A stretch of DNA of 64,000 bases from NCBI RefSeq assembly GCF_027579695.1, contig NC_083596.1, forward strand, positions 14,331,798 to 14,395,797, given 5' to 3'. The notes under the pieces are model-generated. The model worked only from the letters and a program-made list of their open reading frames with translations, did not search any database and was not told where the DNA came from. A program made the position numbers and the translations under genes. Every line of letters begins with the position of its first letter. Positions within the stretch are counted from its first letter, which is position 1. The stretch is from Neoarius graeffei. Lineage: Eukaryota > Chordata > Actinopteri > Siluriformes > Ariidae. This document shows positions 32,301 through 45,533 of this stretch, piece after piece.

Positions 32301-35300
32301 ATAAATAACCCAGTAGCCCTTCTAACCCCGGCTTTTATTTCAAAGCAACAGAGATTTAGAGGTACAGGACCTATGAAACACTCGGTACATTTACACACGC
32401 TCTAATACTCCGAATTTGATACGGATCACGTAAACAGCATATTCCGTTTGGACATTCTGAATTTAGTGTTTACCAATTAAGACGTGGGAATATGCAGAGA
32501 TCATTCCGGTTTTAGGAGCATTCCTTGGACGCGTAAACGATTTTGGATTGTTTGTCTCGATTGGGGTTTTTACACAACAACACTGCCTCTAACCTGTTTA
32601 CGTTCAGCTCTGTGCACTGTACACAAACCAATTAGACACAGTATGCAGGGCTGCACGGAAACATCTTAGTAGGAATACTGCCTTTTTCCGAATAAGGGTA
32701 AAAACCAGAATATTTTGTGCGTGTAAATGTACTGACTGATGCACTTTTTTGGTTGGTAAATAATTAGATTGAGGATGTGTGTTCAGGCATGTTTTTTTAA
32801 GAAATAAAAAGGTATGGATCAGGTAAGAAATGAGACATGCAGTGAGACATTTCCTGCGATCAGGGTAATTCAGGGTCGACTTGTTGCACTCGCGCCCTCT
32901 GCAACCAGTCGACCCTGAATTACCCTGATCGCAGGAAATGAACCAAACAAACCCGTGTGTTTTGGGTTTGCAGCTTTTTTGTACACACAAGCTGCTAGAC
33001 TGAGCTGCAAGGTGCAAACTGAGGCAAAAGGCAGAGCTGTAGAACTGCAGAAAGCGCTGCGTTTTGAATACGTGGGCAGACACAAATTGAGAAAAACACT
33101 GGGTGTGGATTTCTTTAAAGCTAGTTGTTTGTATAATTATATAGTTATTCATTTCCTAATTATTTCCAACCAACGAATGAGTTTCACAAACATCAGCAGC
33201 AGCACCACACATCCCTCAGCCAAAATTTTCTTTGCTTTGTTTAATCATTGCAGCTTGATCTTCAGAATGCACAAACGTATCAATTACACTCAGCTAGGAA
33301 AACAAAGTATGAAAACACCTTCAGGAATGATAGTAATTCTGAATCTGCACACTCCTAACCTGTTACCTACTTCACACATTTTATTCTGGTCCTGAACAAC
33401 CTTCTCAGTAGAGTGTATGGGTACTGCATGTAGCTCTCAAGTGATATCGCATGTCTACTTTTTGAAACCAAGTTGATAATTCAGATCAAACTCAGAAGCG
33501 ATGTCTAGAGCTGACCTGCAGGCGCGGTCTGGAGAATTGAGGATCTCGTAGTAAAAGACGGAGAAGTTGAGTGCCAGCCCCAGGCGGATGGGGTGTGTCG
33601 GCGGCAGCTCGGTCATAGCGATGTCGCTGGCTGCTTTGTACGCTACCAAGCTGTTCTCAGCTGCTTCCTTCCTGTCGTTGCCTGTAGCGAACTCTGCCAA
33701 GTACCTGTGGTAGTCGCCCTTCCTGTACAAACACAAGGTCTTGAAGCTTAACTTTGTTTCAGAGTATGATGAATAGCAAAGTGCTTAAAAATCAGGCATC
33801 TATAAAATAATCAATTGTCACCATTAGTTTATGCAGCTAATTTTGACCAATTACTTTAACATTTACAACTCGCAGAACTTTCCGGACCGTGTTTGAAATG
33901 GCCAAACCAGGACAGCGTTTATCACGAGCAGAGGACTGGGTCATGGTGTTCAATTTAAAAATAACGGTATAACAAACTATAACAACATCCCGTTAGTTAC
34001 CACACTGGACGTCCAGTAGTCTATATTTAAAAACATGACATCGTACCAAAAGCAGTGAATGTACAACAAAATCTTTCAACAGAAAACAGATTGTGGAAGG
34101 CTTAAATGAGCAAACCAGCAATTAAAAGTGCTAACGATGTCAAATGTTTATCGGTTAACGCGTTACTCGGGGCGGGTGATAAATATAACTATAGTATCTA
34201 CATCGCAAGAGGAACTTGAAGTGTTACCACCTTACGAGTGTAGACACCAAAACATTGCACTAGACACGGAGTAATAAAAAAACCCTGTAATAAAAAGAAA
34301 AGGCAATAAAGAGATGAGGAATATCTCATCTCAAAGACATTTCTACAATAGGATCGTCATAGAAAACAACCATATAAAAAAAAAAAGTGCTATGATTGTG
34401 TTTTTATTTCATGAATACAAAACTAAGGATGAGAAGTTTAAAAAAAAAAAACCAAACACCTGACGTGAGCTCAGGGAAGTGTATTTATTGTTCATCACAA
34501 CATCGATATCACTTCTTCACACTGCCCAGCCCCGTGTTGACCGACCGCACTGACTAAAATAAACTAAACCTCTCGTCGTGCGAATGTGAACGTACATTTT
34601 GTAATAGAAAACCTTCGACTCGCCCGTGTTGGCTGCAGGAATGAGGTGTTTGTCCAGTACATCCAGAATGTCGTTACAGATTGATTTCAGCTCTTTCTCA
34701 ACCTATAATGGAAACAAGTGTTTTATATCAAGAGTGGATAACAAGCCAAACACTAGGGGTGTACGATATTACACCATTTAAAACACACAGGTGGGTAAAA
34801 TTAAAGAAAGGATACACACCAGCCAGCCAATACCTTTTTTTTTAACTAATAGATTAGGCTAATGTTATGATCACGGAAGAGCCATCCAGGTCAAAAACAA
34901 TAAAGTACAACATCTGTACTGAGCAAGAAGTGTGTGGAACATCTGGTCTCTATGACCTTAAAAGAAGAGTCAATAACCTAAGGGTGCTTTCACACTTGTG
35001 TTTGTTTCCACAGGAGGGGGAAAAAGAAAAAAAAAAGCGAGAAAGGAGGAGAAAAAAGCGCCAGCTGGAGCAGCTTCGGTGCTAATATGGAGGAGGAAGA
35101 GGAGAAGGGGGGAGAAAAAAAAAAATCTGCTCACATAACATGCAGATTGTAACCATAGCAACATTACCAAGTCATATTGGTGCTGGCTAACTAACTCGCC
35201 TAGCTTGATATCTATATTAGATGTATTATCGAGTAATGAGTGTAAAAAAAAAAAATTAACATGCTGTAGCTTTTGAGACAGAAGATAAGAGAAGTTGAGA

Positions 35301-36582
35301 TGCGGTGTGACTATACCATACGCAGTTACCGTGAAAGCGTGAAGTCACGTCGCAGAAATAACTTTTTCCAACTTTTATTAAAGAAATTAATTTTTTTAAA
35401 AATCCACTTGTGGAAAAAAACAAAACTGGCAAGCGTTAAAGCACCATAGCAGTTAATTAAAAGAGATGATGGTGAGAATCTTGTTTCTTCACTGATATCT
35501 GTAAGTCACTACAAATATTTATGAAACCTACAAGAAAAGCCAGTACTTTAAAAAGCTCTTAGGTGAGACACTGTCAGATTGTACACCAGGACACTGCAAC
35601 ATGTAATGCCTGGAAATATACAATAAACACCACACATTTATATATTTAAAAAAAAAGCGCCTCAGTTTTGAAGAGTTAAACACAGCGAGTGATTCTGCGA
35701 TGCTCAGTTTTACAGCCTCCGATCCACACTGGCGTGCTCTCACCGTTTGCCTGTATTCACGGATCATTTTGAGTTTGTCTTCTCCACCTTTGCTCTCCTC
35801 CTTCTGCTCGATGCTGCTGATTATCCTCCATGAAGCTCTCCGTGCACCAATTACATTCTTATAGGCCACAGACAGCAGGTTCCTTTCCTCCACCGTCAAC
35901 TCCACGTCCTTCCCTGCGACACTCTTCATAGACTCCACCATTTCTAGATCACAAACACGCCACAGTGGAAACTTTAATGACACACACCAGAGGAAGAAGA
36001 GCAGAAAGCGGATTAAGAACTACAAGTTCGTGACTGATCGTGTTTTTGCTCATCGTTATGGCCCTGTCTAGAGATTTTACTCCTCCAGACGAAAAAGGAG
36101 TTTTGAAGTTTCTCCAAATTTGACGGTGTTTTTGTAAAGCTTCTTTTTCAGTGACCCAAAATGCCGTGTGTGTGTGGACAGGAGGACAAAATGCGAAAAG
36201 GGCCAGTGAAAGTCATTATTTCACTATATCACACCTGACAAACGCACATCTGTCACCACCGATGAGAGGAAAATTTAATTAGAGTGGAAAAACACTCATC
36301 TACACATCACAGCTCACCCTCCCTGAATACATGATATAAGGTGTGTTGGAGACTGGGACAAGACCATAAAAAATAAATAAATAAATAAGAAAGAAAGACC
36401 CCCCCCCCCGGAGCTCTGAACCTTTCAGTTAATCACTTCATGTGCATGTTTGTGTGTTATGAAGGCAAACTTAAAAGGAAAAGAAAACACCCGGGGTACA
36501 ATTCTATAAAGAAATGTTTTTGAATCCCTGACACTGATAGAAAAATGCCAGTTAAAAAAAAAAAAAGAAGGGGGGGGGGGGG

Positions 36583-36626
<44 letters not shown>

Positions 36627-39600
36627 CACATGCATGACCAGGATAATACTTGCTCCTTGTAAATCTCATGGAGATTGTAATCATCACGTGGTTTAGATCT
36701 GGTTACTCCCACATCATGTTTATAAGCTGTGGCCATTTCTAAACATCGTGACCCTTAACCTTTCCCACTGAGCTTGTTACCAGGCAACCTTCAAGCTGAG
36801 GAGGGGGAGCTCTGGGCAATTCTGAAGGGTTGATCGTCTTTTTTTGCCTAATAACAGGGATGACCGATTTAAAGAGCGTTCAAGCCTTCAGGCTTTTCAG
36901 TGAGTGTCAGCACTACACAACAAAAGCTATTAGTTTAAACACAATGTCAGCAGATTCAGACGGGACTGCATGTACTCTGGATAAAAGCATGACTAAATTC
37001 ACTATCATAGTGTTTAAGATCAGGTTACCTGCTCTAAGATATAACGGTGCGTCTAAAGTCATTGTGATGTGACTCAGCTAGTTGAAAGTGAATGAATAAA
37101 TTGAGCTCAAAGAACACTGAGAAAAATCAAACATTTTTTGGGGGAAAAAAAAAAAAAAAAAGTTTGAATAAGTCTACCATACATTTACATTGCGGGTGGG
37201 GAGATTAAATGACACTAATATTTGGTTCGACTGCCTTTAGAACCTTTGGAAAATTATACACTCACTGGCCACTTTAATAGGAACTTGTTCTTGATTCCAA
37301 GATTCCTGTTCTTGGCTGCAGGAGAGGAACCCAACATGGTCTTCTGCTGTTGCATGCTGCTGTTGCATGCTGAGATGCTTTTCTGCTCACCACGGTTGTA
37401 AAGAGTTACTACGAGTTATATTATCCTTCCTGGCAACTCGAACCAATGTCCTCCCCAACCACACCATTCTGCGTAAACTCTAGAGACGGTTGTGTGAGAA
37501 AACCCCAGAAGATCAGCAGTTTCTGAAATACTCAAACCAGTCCATCTGGCACCAACACCCATGCCACAGCGATCACAATTTTCCCCCATTCTGATGCTGG
37601 AAGTGAACATTAACTGAAGCTCTTGACTTCTATCTGCATGATTTTATGCATTGTGCTACTATCAAGGGATTGGCCAATTAGATAACTGCATCAAAACAGC
37701 AGGCATGTGGGTGCTCCTAATAAAGTGGTCACGAGTGTAGACCGTCGCAACATTTATTTCCGTCCAGAGTTGCGTTAATTTTTCGCCGAGATCTTGTCTT
37801 GATGACAAGAGAGTTGAACCGCTCTAAAAGTCTTCTCCAGCATATCCCACAGGGTTAAAGTGCATATCACGGGTAAATTCAGGAGCAAGATCAATGTAAT
37901 TCTCCTATTTTATATTAAACTTTGGTCAAATACGTCACATTTTGTGCAATTTTTTTTTTACCTTGCGCATTACCAGAAAAATTCAGTTGAAATCAAGCCA
38001 TTTGAGGCGAATTGGTCCGCCTCTGAAAAAACTTGGCATTTGGATTTCCCGGCAAGGCCATACCAATTTAATTAGTTGGTTCTCGGAATCGCCACTTGGA
38101 AAAAAAAAAAAATGAAAAATGAAAAAAAAAAAAAATCGAAATCAAACTCCCGCCAACAGAAAAGGTCACGTGACGCCAAAAAACAATCAAATCGCCCCTT
38201 TCACTTTAGATAAAGACTTGTAGAAGAAACATGCCTGTGGAGGGGAATCCTACAAAGCCTGTGTTTGTGATTGTTAGGATATTCAGCAAACAGACGTGTA
38301 AAATCTTTGACAGGTATGCTGAAATTCTGTTTACTGGTTTGCCTGTATTGTCTGGTCTATTTCCACTGCTAATTTTACCATCAGAGCATTTTTTAATTTT
38401 ATTTCGCCTGCTCGCTTCATATTTTTCCTGAAAAAATCCGAGAACCAACTAATTAACTTGGTGTGGCCCAAACATTGATTTTCGTGACGTCGCGTGCAGG
38501 ACGCCTCCTTCTGAATCCTACATCAGCACTGGTTTGTTTATGAGAAAATGATCTGGTGGTTTTCTGCAAGTTTCTTCAACATTATCATGTAACTATTAAA
38601 ATGGTTAACAGATGTATCGTAGGAGGGTGTAGCAACACCAATCTTGATGGGATTAGTACTCATCGTTTTCCAAAAGACGGGACAAAGAGAGAAATGGGAG
38701 CGCTTTGTGCGAGGCACACCCGGAAGCCGAGGACCAAAGCAGAGCCGAGAAAAAGACCAAGAAAATTGGCAATTCACAAGTTGACTGTTGCCAGGGTAAG
38801 AAATAATTCTGACATCTCATTACATTCTTCATCCAAAGGTGAAGTAACATTGCGCTCAGGTGACAATTCCATATTTCAATGCAAAATCGCTAGCTGCTAA
38901 ACTTGGTCTGCACAGGCTGTGCACTGAAAGCTCTTGCAGCCTGTTGGCAGTTCCGCAGGTAACGTCACAAATCTGGCTCCAGACCTCCCTTGGGATTTTT
39001 CCAGACACGTTTTGTTATTTTATTTTTTTTTGCTGTAGATATATATAAAATATAAAAAGAAATTGGTCCAGGATATGCACTAAGGTTAGGACTCTGTGAT
39101 AGCCAGTTCATGTGTGAAAAGGACTCCTCCTCATTCCTGAACCAGTCTTTCAATGAATCGTGCACCGTGAGCATTGCCTTCTTGTCTAAAATCCGGTCTC
39201 TCGGCTTCAACTCTTCTACAAGATTATCAAGTTCTTCCTGTTGTTGCTTGTACCCACAACTTTCTCTTTTTTGAGAGCATGTCTATAATTATGGTCATCA
39301 CTGCTAGACGACTTCCTCATTCACTTGACACTATTGACAGTCGCAGTGCAAAACGCAATCTGCTGCTCACTTACATATCCCCTGCTCTCACTTATCAGAA
39401 TGCAAACAATCGAAGGAATAGAACATTTATTATGAATGCTGACTTCAACAAATAATTAACCCTGAAACAAGTAAAGAGCAGTGTTCTCTCCAGGGATTTC
39501 AAATAGCATCCTGGTAAACTCATTTTGAAATCGCATTTTGTGTCTTGAAATAGCGCCAAAATCTACCCTATAGGTTTAATAAATACATTCAGTCGGTAAA

Positions 39601-42349
39601 CAGGAAGTCGATGTGCGACAGACCTGAAAACGGTAGTATACAACCCCAAGCTGAAGTTTTGTACCAAGTGGCTATGATTTGTGGTTGCTGAGGGAAAAAA
39701 AGTGTTTTGGATGGACGGAAATAAACCAGCATACCCCCCCCCCCAGAGCGGGGGTATAATGAGCATGAAATAGAACATGACAAAGGAGAACTGAAGGCAA
39801 ATTTTTGATTATTAAAATTCTATTTCTCTCATTTTATTAAATATCGGAATGCATTTTTGATCGCTATTTTGTCACTGCTATAGCAAGTTATGAGTGTTTG
39901 AAATATGCTCTGTAATATATCAGTCCATATGTCAAAGCAATGGCCGTAAACGAGATTCGTTGAGACCTGTGCGAGACTTCGTAGGATGGAAGTAAAACAT
40001 ATGGCGGAAATCAAATCGACCAACATCTGCCAACGTTGTCAAAAGACGTGCGCGCTGCCTTTCAAATGCTGATGTAATCAAGCTGGAAGTTTTACTTGTT
40101 TTAATAGCAATCAGGAAAGTTTGAAAAAAAGTAGGCAGTAATCGTCATTTAAACTCGTTTTTGTGTAATATTTAGTTTGGAAAAGTTTTCAAAATGGCTG
40201 CATTGACGCATCACGTTTCGAAGACTCCCACAAGTCTTGTGAAGATCGCATGGATAAGTGACACCTGCTGTGGACCAAACGAACTACATTCGACATGGCT
40301 AAAAACCGAATAGGCCGATACGTATAATATTTAATTGCAATTAGTTGCAATACGAGTCACGATATAAAGGTTACTAAAACCGAAAACATAACTGAATAAC
40401 ACATTAATTAAGAAATAAAGCAAGTTTAAAGATGACTTCAGTTCTCCTTTAAAAATAACTTGCATTGGACTCTGCATGCATACTCTGTGCAAATATTTCA
40501 CAAATTAATTTTTTGGAGCCAGGGTGTAAAGGCCATTAGGGTTAAAAGAACGGTTGCCAGCCAAAAATCACTGCAGTAATTATCCGATCAAAGGCTCTTA
40601 ATTACTACCTTATTTAAATCCAAACTGTGACACTTTTTTTTTTAAAGCCAGGCAGTGTACATACAAACTCTCACAGTTACCAAATGACTAGCCCACCCTT
40701 CACAAACCCTAGCTGTATAGGTGAGAGGCCAAGGGCTATGAAAACAGAGATGGGCGCCGCCCAATGCGACCGATGGCATGGAGCAGGAAGGATTTTAGAC
40801 TAGTGTACATACTGCTCATATTTTGTGATGGTAGTGCAACATTAATTCTGCGTTCAACACATGCTTCTAAATCCAAAAGGAAAATGACCCTTCAATTCAG
40901 AATTCCTACTTGGGAAGGTCTCCTCACATGGCGACAGCACCGTTCGTTTCACTGGCGGGTTTCCCAAAAGCCTTTTAACTAAGAGACAGCGTGTTCACTG
41001 TGCTGCTCGCTCTACCATTTAACGATCCTTGTGCTTCGATACTTTTGGAAAACTCAGACAAGTTCGGTACAGGCGGCTCACACAACGTGAACAGTAAATA
41101 AAAGTTCTCTTAACTACGTGAAATGCATTTCCAGCTGTATTAACTTTAGCGTAATCAACACCGACACACTAGTTGGTCAAGTCTATAATCACTCAAACAG
41201 TTGGCTGTTTTGAGAAAGCAAACTCATTATAATGAACACTAATATCAGCTGGCTAGCTTGTGCATAACAAATCACAGGCTTTCATGGAAGTGTTCAGGGT
41301 TCTGCCCCACTCCATAGCTCGACTGTGTCGAGTTCAACACCAGCCCCGCCCCCAAGCCAGTAAACTTAGGGGAAACGCTGCCTTTGATGCATCACGGGCA
41401 GCGCTCGAAACTAACGGTGTCCCGATGTCCCGGGGACTATAAAAAATGTCATCGGGACACAAAATTATCATATCTGGGACAATCCCGGGACAATGGAAAA
41501 AAAATAGATCTAGAAAAAAAGTTAAACATTAATATTATTTACAAAGCCGTAACACATACGTAGACATTCACCTAATTTGTTAATTTTAAAACGTTAACAG
41601 CGAAAAATACATTAGTAGCTACACTTTCGATGCACCTGCATCGGTAGGCTACAGAGCAGCGCATTCTGTTCTAGAATCTTCGGCCGCATTATATGGACTT
41701 GGAATGGAATTGCTACCGCACACGCTGCGCCGACTCTTGCCAGAACAAAAATGCTTAAGTGGTTGAAGCGGACCGACCGCGGGGAAGAAACTGAAAGCCC
41801 AGACATAACGTCTCCGGGACCTTCAGGATCCAAAGTGTCATCGCCTGGTCTGCAGGCAACGCTAGCAACTGAATGAACTTAATGAACACTGTTAGACACG
41901 TTATAAAATACAACAGGAATGATGTGGATGATATTGACGGAAGATACCGTTCAACAGAATAAGTGAGTTTTCTTGGTGTCTTTCTAGTTCAGAAAGTTTA
42001 GTCAGTCAGCAGCACAACTAGGCTCGGACCTGCCACTATGTTGATGTTGCTAACATTTGCACCCACGTTTCGGCAGCGAAAGTTCATAAAATGGATAACG
42101 GTAATGGTGAAAATTATAAGTTGGCCTTATAAATGCCAACAGATATTCAAGGTATAAGTAGATGAAATGAACATAAAAAGGGGTCTTATTTTCAACTGAA
42201 GTGTACTGCAGATGTAGGGAGTTGAAACATTTTCTGAATGAGCTAGTTGGCCCCTTTAAATAAACGGCAGTGGTGTCTATTTTTTTGCAGTGGGTATACT
42301 CCGTGCTTGCCATGCAACCCCCCCGGGAAAAAAAAATTTATACTCACAC

Positions 42350-42431
<82 letters not shown>

Positions 42432-42485
42432 TTATACTCACACATTTTTATTTATATATATAAAAAAATTTATACTCACACATTT

Positions 42486-42545
<60 letters not shown>

Positions 42546-42559
42546 TTATACTCACACAT

Positions 42560-42621
<62 letters not shown>

Positions 42622-43595
42622 TCATTCCGTGCCAACTCACCTAAATTTCAGGAACTCCCCCACATCACCGTCTCAGATTTTACTCAAAAAATTCTCTAAT
42701 CAAGAATCATATGTTTGTACCACACATGCAAAATATTAGCCCCCAATTATGTTGTAGTTTTGGAACTACAGGCCTTTGAAATATTGATGTCAAAACACCA
42801 CATGTCGAAATTGGCTCTTTCCCCAACTTCAGAGACCCATAACTTTTTATTGCAGCTATCTAGAAAGTTGTGTTTGCAGATTCTTACTGAATGATACCCA
42901 CTCTTTTCAAATCTATTGCCAGAAAGCCTCTGAAGGACATACTTTTTGCATAATAGGAAGCCAAAAATGGCATTTTGGCCAAAATCGCTTAAAATTCATT
43001 AAAACTCAAAGGGGCCTAGTAGAAATATGAAACTAGTTAGATTTTTTTCCTCATTACATAGTAATTGTAGGGTTGTTATCTGTTCACAGAAACATATTTT
43101 GCGATGAAAATTATATTCCTGAATTTTTAAAATTTTTTTTAACATCTTACGTCCTTTCCGAGGGGGCTAAAATAGGGCATTTTTGCCATCTTATTTGGTC
43201 ATGTGGCTAGGGGTTTAGGATCTTCTAATTTTTTGTGAAGGTGCTCTCATATAAGATGTAACTACTCCCTGATTTTTTTTAACAAACGCCCCTTGCTTCA
43301 TATTTTAATAATTTGTTTTGTACATGGACAGTTTCATCATTTTTCACTTTTTTCCACATTCAGAACTCTGCAACTCTACATTGGAAAATTCCTACTAGCA
43401 GCTATTTCAGATTTACATACACTGACATACAAATTTTCATATTTTAGTAGTAGTATGCCCAAGAAATTCATATTTTTCTTTCTATTGGGACCTAAAAACA
43501 GCTATTTGGCCAAAAATGACAAAAATGTTGACTTGATATTTTTCAAGTTCTGGAGGGAATGGGCTATTTTCCTCATAAATTAAAGATGTGGTGAC

Positions 43596-43671
<76 letters not shown>

Positions 43672-45468
43672 CAATGATATCCTTAGCAAATGTTGATTTT
43701 TAATTGAAAAATGTGTCTTACATTCCTGTTATTTGAAATCATAATAGTTACGACTTGCATCATCGGTAGTGGACATAGGACCTGAAACCACACCAGTTTT
43801 ACAGTCCCAGTTACAGGCCCCAAGCCAAATGTCCCAATCTGCACCAAATATGTACCAGCCGGGCAAATATATTGCCTGTGTTTATGACAGAAAATGGTAC
43901 ATTGGAAATATTGTCACCAGAAATGAAGAAGAAAATGATGTGTATGTCAATTTCATGAGACAAGGACGAGGCAACACATTCTCATGGCCACCACAAAGCA
44001 GGAAAGATGAATGTTGGGTGCCTTTGCTTCATGTCCTTTGTGTGGTAGAGGCCCCAAACATAAAAAGTGGGGGACGCCAATACCAACTAACAGAGGATGA
44101 CTTCAAACTTGTGAAAGACTTAAGTTTTAACTTATGTACTACTAGATGACAGTTTATGAGTGTCTTAGCACATCACATGAAACTGTACTGCCTGTGAATG
44201 AATTATCCATTATCACGGATGCCCATATTTGACTTTAAATTATGTACAAATCTTGTGATGTTTTTCAACATCATGATCATGGATCATTGAATGTGTTAAT
44301 ATGTAAATAAAACCTCATTGCTAAATGTTTTGTGCTTACACAACCTTGAAGTATATTAAAAATACTACTCCAGAATTGTTATTTTTCTATATTTTCCAAG
44401 GATATTCAACAAAAATTGCAATTATACCTAAAATTTTCTAATTGCAAAAAATACTATACAATACAGTAAAAGTTGTTCAGGAAATGTGTATGCCTAGATT
44501 AGGTTCTTATAAGCCTTAATTTGTGTGCAAAACACCCCTTCATTATTCCCTTGTTTATTAAAACCTGCCCAGCGTTTTTGTCATTTTTGGCCAAATAGCT
44601 GTTTTTAGGTCCCAATAGAAAGAAAAATATGAATTTCTTGGGCATACTACTACTAAAATATGAAAATTTGTGTGTCAGTGTATGTAAATCTGAAATAGCT
44701 GCTAGTAGGAATCTTCCAATTTAGAGTTACAGAGTTCTGAATGTGGAAAAAAGTGAAAAATGATGAAACTGTCCATGTACAAAACAAATTATTAAAATAT
44801 GAAGCAAGGGGCGTTTGTTAAAAAAAATCAGGGAGTAGTTACATCTTATATGAGAGCATCTTCACAAAAAATTAGAAGATCCTAAACCCCTAGCCACATG
44901 ACCAAATAAGATGGCAAAAATGCCCTATTTTAGCCCCCTCGGAAAGGACGTAAGATGTTAAAAAAAATTTTTTTAATTCAGGAATTGAAATTTCATGGCA
45001 AAATATGTTTCTGTGAACAGATAACAACCCTACAATTACTATGTAATGAGGAAAAAAATCTAACTAGCTTCATATTTCTACTATGCCCCCTAGAGTTTTA
45101 ATGAATTTTAAGTGATTTTGGCCAAAACGTCATTTTTGGCTTCCTATTATGCAAAACGTATGTCCTTCAGAGGCTTTGTGGCAACAGATTTGAAAAGAGT
45201 GGGTATCATTCAGTAAGAATCTGCAAACACAACTGTCTAGATAGCTGCAATAAAAAGTTATGGGTCTCTGAAGTTGGGGAAAGAGCCATTTCGTCATGTG
45301 GTATTTTGACATCAAAATTTCAAAGGCCTGTAGTTCCAAAACTACAATGAATTGGGAGCTAATATTTTGCATGTGTGGTACAAACATATGATTCTTGATT
45401 ATAGAATTTTTTGAGCAAAATCTGAGACGGTGATGTGGGGACCCTTAGGTGAGTTGGCACGGAATGAC

Positions 45469-45533
<65 letters not shown>

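Noticed and set aside
32604..33152. 182-codon minus-strand frame in ywhae intron 4
   Set aside because: It runs through both arms of the hairpin and a MITE end, with no domain and many Cys/Ser/Phe; random opening.
36425..36736. Leu/Ser-rich frames
   Set aside because: Produced by the (GA)n microsatellite on the opposite strand.
42270..42620. 116-codon frame of Ile-Tyr repeats
   Set aside because: Translation of (TA)n microsatellite.
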